DNA from: Gammaproteobacteria bacterium
Lineage (GTDB): Bacteria; Pseudomonadota; Gammaproteobacteria; JACKNK01
Reading direction: 5' to 3'
Length of the DNA stretch: 64,000 nt
Assembly: GCA_024234955.1 (NCBI GenBank)
Contig: JACKNK010000006.1
Location: forward strand, 1 to 64,000
Position numbers and translations under genes: made by a program. Numbering within the stretch: the stretch's first letter is position 1; every line of letters starts with the position of its first letter. This document shows positions 7,950 to 16,313 of this stretch, in pieces. The notes under the pieces were generated by a model. It saw nothing but the letters and a program-made list of their open reading frames with translations, did no database searches and was not told the DNA's origin.

Positions 7950-9332
7950 TCAGCCCAATTCCTTGACTTGGGCGATCAATTCCGCCGCCATCTTCTGGCC
8001 ATCGCCATAGAGCATGCGCGTGTTGTCCTCGAAGAACAGGGCATTTTCGATGCCGCTGAAACCCTTGCCCTGACCGCGCTTGATGACGATGACGTTCCTG
8101 GACTTGTCCACGTCCAGGATCGGCATGCCGAAGATCGGGCTTTCGGGGTTGGTGCGGGCCTGTGGATTGACCACGTCGTTCGCGCCAATCACCAGCGACA
8201 CATCCGATGAGGCGAACTCGTTATTGATTTCATCAAGGTCGAAGATGATGTCGTAAGGCACACCGGCTTCGGCGAGCAGCACGTTCATGTGACCGGGCAT
8301 ACGACCGGCGACCGGGTGGATCGCAAACTTCACGGTAACGCCCCGGTTCTGCAGCAATTGACCAAGCTCCCAGATCTTGTGCTGCGCCTGGGCGACGGCC
8401 ATGCCGTAACCCGGGACGATCACGACCTTGTCGGCAAAGGCCATCATCACCGCCACGTCCTGAGCCTCGATAGACTTCATTGAACCGGTGACTTCGCCAC
8501 CATCGCCGGAACCGCCGCCCCCGAAATTGGAGAACAGCACATTGGTGATCGGGCGATTCATCGCACGCGCCATCAACTGTGTCAGCAAGGTACCGGCGGC
8601 ACCGACCACGGTACCGGCGATCATCATCGCGGGATTGCCCAGAACGAAGCCTTCAAAACCGACCGCAAGACCGGTCAGCGCGTTATACAGGGAGATCACC
8701 ACCGGCATGTCGGCGCCACCGATCGGCACCGTCATGAACACGCCGAAGGCCAGGGCCAACACGAAGAATGCGCTCAGCATGGTGATCGAATAGTCGCCAC
8801 TGGCGGCGATCAACGCACCCAGTCCGACCGTGACCACAAATACGCCAAGGTTGAAGAATTGCTGCCCGCCAAAGCGGATCACGCCACGCATCAGGCCTTG
8901 CAGTTTGGCAAACGCGATCAGCGACCCGGAGAAGGCGATGGTGCCGATCAACGCACCGATCACGGCGAGGATGTGCACCTCCGTATTGACGACCTCATGC
9001 CCGGCCTGATGCAACAGCTCCAGGCAGGCGATCGCCGCCGCAGCACCGCCACCCATGCCGTTGTAAAGGGCGATCATCTGCGGCATGTCGGTCATCGCAA
9101 CACGCTTGCCGCTCCACCACGCAATGATGCCGCCCAGGGCGATGGCCACCGTCATCAGGCCGTAGTTGCCCATGTCCGGGGTCAGGAAGGTGATCAGCGT
9201 TGCCAGCACCATGCCGGCACCGGCCCAGACGATGCCACCACGCGCCGTGACCGGCGAGGACATGCGCTTGAGACCGAGAATGAACAGCACCGCTGCGGCG
9301 AAATAACTCGCCTTGATCAGAAGATCGATCAC
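7950..9332 (-). CDS. pntB: NAD(P) transhydrogenase subunit beta
   Basis: A 460-residue membrane protein that forms the proton channel and the NADP(H)-binding domain III of the proton-translocating nicotinamide nucleotide transhydrogenase. The N-terminal half is a run of hydrophobic helices (from ASYFAAAVLFILGLKRM). The C-terminal 180 residues contain IVPGYGMAVAQAQHKIWE, VAGRMPGHMNVLLAEAGVPY, LVIGANDVVNP and GMPILDVDKS, all hallmark domain III motifs. The start is the GTG at 9332, which overlaps the TGA of the preceding subunit gene by 4 bases; the frame is open further upstream, but that part is only the antisense phase of the neighbour. Length matches the family. Confidence 0.97.
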   Translation of the reverse strand: MIDLLIKASYFAAAVLFILGLKRMSSPVTARGGIVWAGAGMVLATLITFLTPDMGNYGLMTVAIALGGIIAWWSGKRVAMTDMPQMIALYNGMGGGAAAAIACLELLHQAGHEVVNTEVHILAVIGALIGTIAFSGSLIAFAKLQGLMRGVIRFGGQQFFNLGVFVVTVGLGALIAASGDYSITMLSAFFVLALAFGVFMTVPIGGADMPVVISLYNALTGLAVGFEGFVLGNPAMMIAGTVVGAAGTLLTQLMARAMNRPITNVLFSNFGGGGSGDGGEVTGSMKSIEAQDVAVMMAFADKVVIVPGYGMAVAQAQHKIWELGQLLQNRGVTVKFAIHPVAGRMPGHMNVLLAEAGVPYDIIFDLDEINNEFASSDVSLVIGANDVVNPQARTNPESPIFGMPILDVDKSRNVIVIKRGQGKGFSGIENALFFEDNTRMLYGDGQKMAAELIAQVKELG

Positions 9333-9673
9333 TTCGCACCCTCCTTCTTGGAGGATTTGAACATCTCGAGCATGCGCTCGGTGACCACATAGCCGCCGAC
9401 GGCATTGCCCGCCGCGAGGAACACCCCGAGGAAACCGATCGCCAGTTCCAGGGTGGTGCTGGCCTCGCCCATCGCCACCATCGCACCGACCAGCACAATG
9501 CCGTGGACGAAGTTGGAACCGGACATCAACGGGGTGTGCAGGATGACCGGCACTTTCGCGATGATCTCGTAACCCGTAAAGGCGGCGAGCATGAAGATGT
9601 AGAGCGCGACGAAACCGGCAATCCCGCTCATTTCGGCGACCTGCTCGGTGACTTGGATAACGACTTCGTTCAT
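9329..9673 (-). CDS. pntAB: NAD(P) transhydrogenase, small alpha-2 membrane subunit
   Basis: A 114-residue protein with three to four hydrophobic helices (GFVALYIFMLAAFTGYEII, LMSGSNFVHGIVLVGAM, ELAIGFLGVFLAAGNAVGGY). It ends in the basic stretch ERMLEMFKSSKKEGAK. It corresponds to the C-terminal membrane part of the E. coli PntA alpha subunit, which in many proteobacteria is a separate gene. Its ATG at 9673 overlaps the stop of the alpha-1 gene, and its stop overlaps the pntB start, so all three subunits are translationally coupled. It forms part of the proton channel with PntB. Confidence 0.95.
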   Translation of the reverse strand: MNEVVIQVTEQVAEMSGIAGFVALYIFMLAAFTGYEIIAKVPVILHTPLMSGSNFVHGIVLVGAMVAMGEASTTLELAIGFLGVFLAAGNAVGGYVVTERMLEMFKSSKKEGAK

Positions 9674-10803
9674 TGCGCTGCCTCCACCGCCTTACGGGTC
9701 GGTTCGTGCTTGATTTCACCGTTCACGGTCAGGCAGGACTCGGCGATCACTTCATCCTCCCAGTCCACGTTCAATTCGCCATCCTTGATCATCAACTCGA
9801 TGAAATTGAACAGATTCTTGGCGTACACCTCACTGGCGTGCACCGACAGTTCGGACGGCACATTGAGCGGACCGTGGACCATCACCTGGCCGTGATTGAT
9901 GGTCTCTCCGGGTACCGTGACTTCGCAGTTCCCACCGCCCTCGGCGGCCAGATCGACGATCACCGCACCGGGTTTCATGGCCTCGACTGCCGCCTTGCTG
10001 ATGATCTTCGGCGACGGGCGACCCGGAATCGCAGCCGTGGTGATGACCACGTCTGCCTGCGCGATGTGCCGATTCAGCACCGCCTGCTGCTGCGCCTTCT
10101 CTTCGTCCGTCAGCTCGCGGGCATACCCGCCCTGGCCGTCCGCCGCGACGCCGGTATCGATGAACTTGGCGCCCAGCGACTCGCACTGCTCCTTGGTCGC
10201 GGAGCGGACATCGTAGGCCTCGACCACGGCACCGAGACGGCGTGCGGTGGCGATCGCCTGCAAACCCGCCACACCTGCGCCGATGATCAGCGCCTTGGAG
10301 GGACGAATGGTGCCGGCGGCGGTGGTCAGCATCGGGAAGAATTTGGACGTCAGGCTCGCCCCCATCAGCACCGCCTTGTAGCCGGCAATATTGGCCTGGG
10401 ACGACAAGGCATCCATGGATTGCGCGCGCGAGATACGCGGAATCAGTTCAACGGCATGCGCCTGAATCTTGCGATCACGCAACGCCCGGACGATCTCCGG
10501 ATTGCGGTGCGGCGCCAGATAGCCGACCACGATCACGCCTTCCTTCATCGCGGCAATCTCGTCGAGTGTCGGCGGCTGAACCTTGAAGATGACATCGGCA
10601 GAACCCAGCAGCGCCGAGGCATCGGCGACCACGTTCACGTCTGCGCCGAAATCGGCATCCGGGACGAAAGCGCTATCGCCGGCACCGCTCTGGATATGCA
10701 CTTCTGCACCGAGACGGGCCAAGCGCTTGACCACATCGGCAGACATTGCCACCCGGCGTTCACCGGCGGCGGTTTCTTTCGGGACGGCCACGCGTATCGG
10801 CAT
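9670..10803 (-). CDS. pntAA: NAD(P) transhydrogenase subunit alpha-1 (NAD-binding)
   Basis: A 377-residue soluble domain I of transhydrogenase, related to alanine dehydrogenase. It opens with IRVAVPKETAAGERRVAMS, carries RISRAQSMDALSSQANIAGY (the substrate-interacting RISRAQ segment), the NAD-binding LIIGAGVAGLQAIATARRLGA, and the VVITTAAIPGRPSPKII mobile-loop region. It binds NAD(H) and exchanges hydride with NADP(H) on PntB at the cost of proton movement. The start is the ATG at 10803, the first gene of the pnt operon. A 170-base divergent region separates it from the HNH nuclease gene. Confidence 0.97.
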   Translation of the reverse strand: MPIRVAVPKETAAGERRVAMSADVVKRLARLGAEVHIQSGAGDSAFVPDADFGADVNVVADASALLGSADVIFKVQPPTLDEIAAMKEGVIVVGYLAPHRNPEIVRALRDRKIQAHAVELIPRISRAQSMDALSSQANIAGYKAVLMGASLTSKFFPMLTTAAGTIRPSKALIIGAGVAGLQAIATARRLGAVVEAYDVRSATKEQCESLGAKFIDTGVAADGQGGYARELTDEEKAQQQAVLNRHIAQADVVITTAAIPGRPSPKIISKAAVEAMKPGAVIVDLAAEGGGNCEVTVPGETINHGQVMVHGPLNVPSELSVHASEVYAKNLFNFIELMIKDGELNVDWEDEVIAESCLTVNGEIKHEPTRKAVEAAQ

Positions 10804-10910
10804 GGGGACTCCGGAACATGAAGAATGAGTTGGAACAAAGCGCTGGAATGTATCGGATTAACCCGCCTGATTAAATACAAACCTGTTTTCAGCACAATTC
10901 CTGCGGGGGC

Positions 10911-10938
10911 TTGCAAAGCGTAAGGAAGCGCGTATAAC
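10911..10938 (+). promoter_or_regulatory. Sigma-70-like promoter for the HNH gene
   Basis: TTGCAA at 10911-10916 and TATAAC at 10933-10938 are separated by 16 bases. This is a good match to the sigma-70 consensus, 35 bases before the HNH start. A GAGGG ribosome-binding site precedes the ATG at 10974 by 9 bases. Confidence 0.55.
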
Positions 10939-10973
10939 TCGCTGAAATTTCAGGAGCTTGAGGGTAATTCGTC

Positions 10974-11567
10974 ATGAACGACCTGAACCTGCAAGTCCTG
11001 CGCACCGATGCCTCCGGGATGCCTCTGGAGTGGATCGACTACCGGGACGCCGTTCGGCTGTACCACATGGGCCTCGTGGCTTACACCTGCGGGAGCCCGC
11101 TCTACCGCGTGCACGGCGGCATCAGTGCGCTGACCGGGACGCAGAGTATCGTCCAGGTCAATTCCATCCTCGCCACCTACGGCCAGTCCCAGAGCCTGCG
11201 CGGACACAGCCGTTACACCCCGCCGCTCAACAACGACACCCTGTTCCGCCGCGACGCACATCTGTGCCTGTACTGTGGACTGCCATTCTCCCGGCACGAG
11301 CTCTCCCGCGATCACGTCACCCCGTCGAGCCGGGGCGGCCCGGACACCTGGAACAACGTGGTCACCGCCTGCAAGCGATGCAATCACCGCAAGGGAGGAC
11401 GCAGCCCGGAAGAGGCCAGCATGCCCTTGCTCGCGGTGCCTTTCACGCCGACACACGCCGAATACGTCTATCTCCAGGGCCGGCGCATCCTCGCCGACCA
11501 GATGGAATTCCTGAAGGCGCACTTCCCGCGCCGCAGCCCCTTGCACGATCACTTGCGCGACGCCTGA
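10974..11567 (+). CDS. HNH endonuclease family protein
   Basis: A 197-residue protein with a C-terminal-half HNH module: the zinc pair LCLYCG near residue 102, the core SRDHVTPSSRGGPDTWNNVV with the metal-binding Asp-His, and the second pair CKRCNHRKGG. The N-terminal 90 residues have no recognisable enzyme motif. Many proteins of this exact type (HNH in the 180-200 residue range, with a short tail after the zinc knuckle) are chromosomal and conserved in proteobacteria without a proven target, so it need not be a mobile-element enzyme. It is transcribed divergently from pntAA. Confidence 0.9.
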   Translation: MNDLNLQVLRTDASGMPLEWIDYRDAVRLYHMGLVAYTCGSPLYRVHGGISALTGTQSIVQVNSILATYGQSQSLRGHSRYTPPLNNDTLFRRDAHLCLYCGLPFSRHELSRDHVTPSSRGGPDTWNNVVTACKRCNHRKGGRSPEEASMPLLAVPFTPTHAEYVYLQGRRILADQMEFLKAHFPRRSPLHDHLRDA

Positions 11568-11636
11568 ACGGGGAGTCGATTCACCGTGCCGGAAGCGGGC
11601 ACACTAGGCGTCCCTGAAGCGTTCCGAGCCTCCTCC

Positions 11637-12521
11637 ATGACCGACTGGAACCACATTGCCGAACTGATCGGCGCCACCACCGACCGCGACTTCGAGATCA
11701 GCGACCGCAATCCACGCGGCGGTGGCAGCATCAACAGCGCCTGGCAAGTGGACGGCGGCGGCGAGCGCTATTTCGTCAAGCTCAACGATGCGGATCGCAT
11801 CGACATGTTCGAGGCCGAAGGCGAAGGTCTAACCGAACTGGCCAGTGCCGGCACGATCCGCGTACCCAAGCCGCTCTGCTGGGGACTCGCGGGCGCCGAG
11901 AGTTTCATCGTCATGGAGTATCTGCCGCTTTCCGCCGCCAGCGGGGACACCCAGACGCGGCTCGGGGAGCAGCTCGCCGCTACCCATCGAGTGGGACGCG
12001 AACGCTTCGGCTGGCACCGCGACAACACCATCGGCTCTACGCATCAACCGAACACGGAAGAGTCGTCCTGGGTCACGTTTTGGGGGAAACACCGTCTCGG
12101 GTACCAGCTCGAACTCGCCAAGGGACGTTTCGGAAACGGTCTGCAACGCACCGGAGAACGGCTTCTCCACGCATATCCGGCCCTGTTCAGCGATTACCAA
12201 CCGACACCATCGTTGCTGCATGGCGATCTCTGGGGGGGCAATGCCTCGGCCGACAACGACGGCAACCCGGTGATCTTCGACCCGGCGACCTATTACGGCG
12301 ACCGCGAAGCCGACCTCGCCATGACCGAGCTGTTCGGCGGTTTCAGCCGATCCTTCTACGACGCCTACGACGCCACTTGGCCCATCGATCCGGGTTACCG
12401 CACCCGCAAGGTGCTCTACAACGTCTACCACCTGCTCAACCACGCCAATATGTTCGGTGGCGGTTATGCCAATCAGGCGCAGCACGGCATGGAACAGGTA
12501 CTCGCCGAGATTGGCGCCTGA
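11637..12521 (+). CDS. Fructosamine kinase family protein
   Basis: A 294-residue kinase-like protein of the fructosamine/ketosamine-3-kinase family (E. coli YniA type), which phosphorylates sugars attached to protein amines so that the adduct falls off. Visible signatures: GGGSINSAWQV and RYFVKLND (nucleotide loop and ATP lysine), FIVMEYLPL (hinge), the catalytic loop LLHGDLWGGN and the metal motif FDPATYYGDREADLAM. The start is the ATG at 11637; the frame is open upstream to 11586, but nothing supports a longer form. It is followed at once by a sulfotransferase gene. Confidence 0.92.
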   Translation: MTDWNHIAELIGATTDRDFEISDRNPRGGGSINSAWQVDGGGERYFVKLNDADRIDMFEAEGEGLTELASAGTIRVPKPLCWGLAGAESFIVMEYLPLSAASGDTQTRLGEQLAATHRVGRERFGWHRDNTIGSTHQPNTEESSWVTFWGKHRLGYQLELAKGRFGNGLQRTGERLLHAYPALFSDYQPTPSLLHGDLWGGNASADNDGNPVIFDPATYYGDREADLAMTELFGGFSRSFYDAYDATWPIDPGYRTRKVLYNVYHLLNHANMFGGGYANQAQHGMEQVLAEIGA

Positions 12522-12558
12522 TCGAGCGGCAGACCGGGCGATAAATCGGACGATTAAC

Positions 12559-13623
12559 GTGCTCAACCACTCCGCACAGACCTATGGACCGCTGGACCGG
12601 GCGCTGCACCGGCTTTTTCTTGGTTCACAGTTACTGCGACGTATTGCCTTCGACATCGAGCAGACGATTTTCCATCCCCGTCCCCCGCCCCCCATTCAGC
12701 CGCCGGTCTATATCGCGGGACTGGCGCGTGCCGGCACCACGATTCTTCTCGAAGCGCTCTACGCCACCGAGGCCTTCACCTCGCTTACTTACCGGAACAT
12801 GCCGCTGGTCATGGCGCCGCAACTCTGGACACGCCTTACGGCTGCGCATCATCGCCATGCCGCGAAAAAGGAACGCGCCCACCGGGACCGCCTCGCCGTG
12901 AACTTCGATAGTCCCGAGGCTTTCGAGGAAGTGTTCTGGCTCACCGCAGCCGAAGGGCGCTACGTTCACGCTGACGGGTTGATTCCAGACCCGGTGGACG
13001 CGGACTCGGTGGCCGATTATCGACGCTATGTCGCCGCAATTCGTGCCGCCGCCATTGACCCGACACGCCGCTATCTGGCCAAGAACAACAACAACATCCT
13101 GAGGCTGGAAGCGCTGCATGCCGCCTTTCCCGATGCGATCATCCTGGTGCCATTCCGCAACCCGCTCGATCACGCTCGATCGCTATTGCGCCAACATCGG
13201 CAGTTCACCGAACTGCACGCCAAGGACCGCTTCGCGCTGGATTACATGCGCTGGCTCGGTCATCACGAGTTCGGCGCCGATTTCAAACCCATGTTGCTGG
13301 AACCGGCGATGCGACCGAGTCGGGCAGACGAGCCTCTGGGCCTGGACTATTGGCTGCGATACTGGACGCATCTGCACCGCCACCTGCTCGATCATCATCG
13401 TGAACGCATCGTGCTGTTCGATTACGACGCGTTCTGTGCCGAACCGGCAGAGAGCCTCACCCAGCTGGCGGCGTTGCTGAAGGTGGACGCCATTCCCCTT
13501 CTGAAATTCGCCGATCAGGTTCTCAAACCGAGTCCATACGAACCCGCCGACCTGAGCGCACAAACCCGCGATGTGCATGAACGCCTGCGAACCCACTCGT
13601 TACAGGGCCAAGGGCGCAGTTAG
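12559..13623 (+). CDS. Sulfotransferase family protein
   Basis: A protein of about 354 residues with the PAPS 5'-phosphosulfate-binding loop YIAGLARAGTTILLEAL near residue 57 and the 3'-phosphate-binding region IILVPFRNPLDHARSLLRQH near residue 195. Such enzymes move sulfate from PAPS to a hydroxyl or amine of a sugar, lipid or protein. I placed the start at the GTG at 12559, just after the fructosamine kinase stop; the frame is open upstream within that gene, so the start is uncertain. The next gene is a convergent glycosyltransferase, so the product may act on surface polysaccharide. Confidence 0.8.
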   Translation: MLNHSAQTYGPLDRALHRLFLGSQLLRRIAFDIEQTIFHPRPPPPIQPPVYIAGLARAGTTILLEALYATEAFTSLTYRNMPLVMAPQLWTRLTAAHHRHAAKKERAHRDRLAVNFDSPEAFEEVFWLTAAEGRYVHADGLIPDPVDADSVADYRRYVAAIRAAAIDPTRRYLAKNNNNILRLEALHAAFPDAIILVPFRNPLDHARSLLRQHRQFTELHAKDRFALDYMRWLGHHEFGADFKPMLLEPAMRPSRADEPLGLDYWLRYWTHLHRHLLDHHRERIVLFDYDAFCAEPAESLTQLAALLKVDAIPLLKFADQVLKPSPYEPADLSAQTRDVHERLRTHSLQGQGRS

Positions 13624-13625
13624 TC

Positions 13626-14375
13626 CTATCGAGTTCGTTGCAAGGCGATCAACTTGGCGTATTTGCTGAAGCTGTTGAAACACCCGATGAGGATGTGAAC
13701 CAGTCCCGGCACGCCATCGAGAAATCCGCGCTTGAGCACGTAGAACTTCACGAAGCGCAGCACCGGGCTCAGCAGCATGGTTGCCACCCCTGTACGTTTG
13801 CCCCGCGCAAACATCTGTTCGGCCTGCAGCGTGGTGTAGCGATTCTGCTTGCTCAGGTAGCGCTCGATTCCTTCCTCGGAGTTGTGCATCAGGTCGCCGT
13901 GCAAGGTGCCGACCGGCCCGTCGGAGACGACCTTTTCGTGAATCGGGTCGGTGCTCCAACGTGCGTGCTCGCGATGAAACAAGCGCAGCGACCAGTCCGG
14001 ATAGCCCTCTCCGTGACGAAGCGCCCGCCCCATGAATCGATTGCAGCGTGGATGGCGATAGGCGAACAGGGACGGTGCCGCAAGCGTCTGTTCGATGCTC
14101 GCGCGCAGCGCCGTCGTGGGAATTTCATCCGCATCCACACAGAACACCCAGTCATGCCTTGCCTGCGCCACCGCGAACTGCTTCTGAGCACCGTAGCCCA
14201 GCCAGTCCTGCTGAATCACCCGCGCCCCGGCGGTCCGGGCGATCGCGATGGTGTCATCGTCACTGCCGGAATCGACCACGACGATCTCATCGGCGAACGC
14301 CAAGGCATCGAGACAGGCCTTGATCCGGCTCGCCTCGTTACGGGTGATCACCACGGCGGAGAGTGTTGCGCGCAT
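13626..14375 (-). CDS. Family 2 glycosyltransferase (WaaE/KdtX-like)
   Basis: A 249-residue GT-A glycosyltransferase. It starts LSAVVITRNEASRIKACLDAL, has the nucleotide-sugar region ADEIVVVDSGSDDDTI and the metal motif FCVDADEIP. A C-terminal basic and hydrophobic stretch (RFVKFYVLKRGFLDGVPGL) is typical of lipopolysaccharide core beta-glycosyltransferases of the WaaE type. It probably adds a sugar to LPS core at the cytoplasmic face of the inner membrane. The ATG at 14375 is 25 bases from the divergent start at 14401; the frame is open beyond it but overlaps that gene. It ends 3 bases from the sulfotransferase stop. Confidence 0.9.
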   Translation of the reverse strand: MRATLSAVVITRNEASRIKACLDALAFADEIVVVDSGSDDDTIAIARTAGARVIQQDWLGYGAQKQFAVAQARHDWVFCVDADEIPTTALRASIEQTLAAPSLFAYRHPRCNRFMGRALRHGEGYPDWSLRLFHREHARWSTDPIHEKVVSDGPVGTLHGDLMHNSEEGIERYLSKQNRYTTLQAEQMFARGKRTGVATMLLSPVLRFVKFYVLKRGFLDGVPGLVHILIGCFNSFSKYAKLIALQRTR

Positions 14376-14400
14376 GGTGGCGAGCATATCATTCGCTGCC

Positions 14401-15570
14401 ATGCACACTGTCTCCCAGCTCCCCGACGACGTCCTCCGCTGGCTGCCGCGTCTTGGTGCCATGCAAGGCGGCGGTCTTGAGTCCTTGATCAAGGCCATCA
14501 GCGGACTTGGGCAGGTCGGCCCCAAACCCGAGTTCGCACCCGGTGCCAACGCCGACACCTGGCCAAGGGTCCGCCACGCACTCCTCGAAGCCCAACTGAT
14601 CACCGCCGCCGATACGGGGGTCACCGACCCGCCGATGCTGCACTTTCAACCCGCCCTCAATGCCTGGCTGGAAGGCCACCGGGATACCGAAACCCGTCTC
14701 GAAACAACACGAAATCATCAGCGCCATTACTTCCAGTTTGCCGGCCAGCTCCGTCAGCGCCGCCACCGCGAACCGCAGGCCAGCGCATTACTCGCCCGCA
14801 TGGAACGGGCCAACCTCTCGCACGCGGTCGACGGCGTCCTGGCCCAGGGCGAGGAATGGGCGCTGGAGTTTGTCGACCGCATCGGCGAACTGTTCACCGA
14901 CATCGATGAACCCTGGAAGGATCTGCACGCACGCGCGGAGATGCTCGCGCGACATCTGGGCGGCGACCCGTGGCGCCTGCGCTTGTCGAATCAGGCCCAG
15001 AGATACATGGAGGTGCGCAATTTCATCGCTGCGGAGCAGGTTCTGCACGAACTTCTTGCCGGCCTGGGTCACGATGCCGTCTTTGAACGTGCGAGTGCCT
15101 GGGCGCGCATCGCCCACTGCCGCATTCAAGCGACGCGGCCGAATGAGGCACGCGCCGCCTTGATGACCGCTGCCGGCCTGGTGGCCGAACTGGTCCAGAC
15201 GGAAGCGGTGCTGGAAATGCGACGCGGTATCTGCCTGGACATGGTCGCGGTTTGCGATGAGCTTGAAGCCGGATACTGGTGGCAGCGCGCCATCGATTGT
15301 CACGCCCAACTGGGCTCAACCATCGCCACGCTCGATAAATACGCCGATTTTCTTGGCCGTGTTGAAACCGCCTGTTGCGATCCGAATGCCTCCGGAGAAC
15401 TGCTTGCGGAACTGGATGAGGCCCGTTCGGCGGGGTGGTCAGCGGGCGCCGACGCCGTCGCGGCAGTGGTATCCGGGGAGCGTGATTTGTTCCGGCTGAG
15501 TAACGGTCTGGATCTCGACGATGCGGCGCTGATCGCCGTATTGCTCTCGCGCTTGAGTGTCCGAGGTTAA
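14401..15570 (+). CDS. Hypothetical protein, helical repeat
   Basis: A 389-residue soluble protein I do not recognise. It has no signal peptide. The first 100 residues contain a short winged-helix-like piece (PRVRHALLEAQLITA then MLHFQPALNAWLEGH). The remainder is alpha-helical with TPR-like spacing (RLRLSNQAQRYMEVRNFIA, VFERASAWARIAHCRIQAT). That order (winged helix then TPR) resembles the C-terminal part of STAND/NB-ARC-type ATPases, but no P-loop domain is present here. The ATG at 14401 is divergent from the glycosyltransferase gene; its last bases overlap the convergent lipoprotein gene by 4. Confidence 0.75.
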   Translation: MHTVSQLPDDVLRWLPRLGAMQGGGLESLIKAISGLGQVGPKPEFAPGANADTWPRVRHALLEAQLITAADTGVTDPPMLHFQPALNAWLEGHRDTETRLETTRNHQRHYFQFAGQLRQRRHREPQASALLARMERANLSHAVDGVLAQGEEWALEFVDRIGELFTDIDEPWKDLHARAEMLARHLGGDPWRLRLSNQAQRYMEVRNFIAAEQVLHELLAGLGHDAVFERASAWARIAHCRIQATRPNEARAALMTAAGLVAELVQTEAVLEMRRGICLDMVAVCDELEAGYWWQRAIDCHAQLGSTIATLDKYADFLGRVETACCDPNASGELLAELDEARSAGWSAGADAVAAVVSGERDLFRLSNGLDLDDAALIAVLLSRLSVRG

Positions 15571-16313
15571 GGAATCGGGATGAACAGCGCCGAGGCCAGC
15601 GTTTGAACCACGCTCTTGATGGTGCGATCGCTCTTGTCCGCGACGATCCGCGCGATCATGTCCTGCCGCCCGATCAGCTTGCCGAAAAGCCGCTCATAAC
15701 TGAGATTGGCGACATCGTCATCAATGCCGGAATTGCTCAACAGAAACAGGTGGCCGTCTTCGTCATAGGTGTTTGACAAGCGCCAGACGGCAATCTCGAT
15801 ATTGCGTGCCGCGTCGTACAACTTCTGCGGATCAAGCGAATCAATGACGTAAAACTCATGCTGATGGTTGTAGCTGGCCATGATCATGTCGGCCATGCCC
15901 CCGACCAGGGCGAGCACCCGATCGCCGATGAACTCCGGATCGAAGGCCAACTGGATGGCCTCGATGTCACGCGCCCCGCCCAAGCCGACCAGTTCGGCGA
16001 ACTCGTAATCATTGAAGATGTCGGCAGCGCGCCGCTCAGGGTCGCTCGCACCGGTCTTGTACAACTCATACGGATTGCGCTTGTACAGCTTGATCATCAA
16101 GGTGCGCAGATCGCTGAGCGTGGCATTGAGATGCAGCTCGGAGACCATATCCGTATCGCTCTTAGCGAGATTGCGCACTGCAAACCCGCTCGGCTCCTTG
16201 TAGGGGTCCTTACGGTAATGCAACACCACGCCGCCATCGTCGCGCACGACGACTTCACGCTTGCAACCGAACAGACTCAATCCGATCAGAATGATGAACA
16301 GCGCGTTACGCAT
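15567..16313 (-). CDS. Hypothetical lipoprotein
   Basis: A 248-residue protein with a clear lipoprotein signal: MRNALFIILIGLSLFGCK, lipobox LFGC, lipidated Cys at residue 17. The mature part is mixed alpha/beta with no recognised catalytic motif; it contains DIEAIQLAFDPEFIGDRVLAL and YNHQHEFYVIDSLDPQ. Similar conserved lipoproteins occur in gammaproteobacteria without known function. Its ATG at 16313 abuts the midA stop (16314), so the two genes are probably cotranscribed. Confidence 0.75.
   Translation of the reverse strand: MRNALFIILIGLSLFGCKREVVVRDDGGVVLHYRKDPYKEPSGFAVRNLAKSDTDMVSELHLNATLSDLRTLMIKLYKRNPYELYKTGASDPERRAADIFNDYEFAELVGLGGARDIEAIQLAFDPEFIGDRVLALVGGMADMIMASYNHQHEFYVIDSLDPQKLYDAARNIEIAVWRLSNTYDEDGHLFLLSNSGIDDDVANLSYERLFGKLIGRQDMIARIVADKSDRTIKSVVQTLASALFIPIP

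Noticed and set aside
9333..9719. N-terminal extension of the pntB frame
   Set aside because: It only covers the alpha-2 subunit gene in another phase. The true pntB start is the GTG at 9332, coupled to the previous stop.
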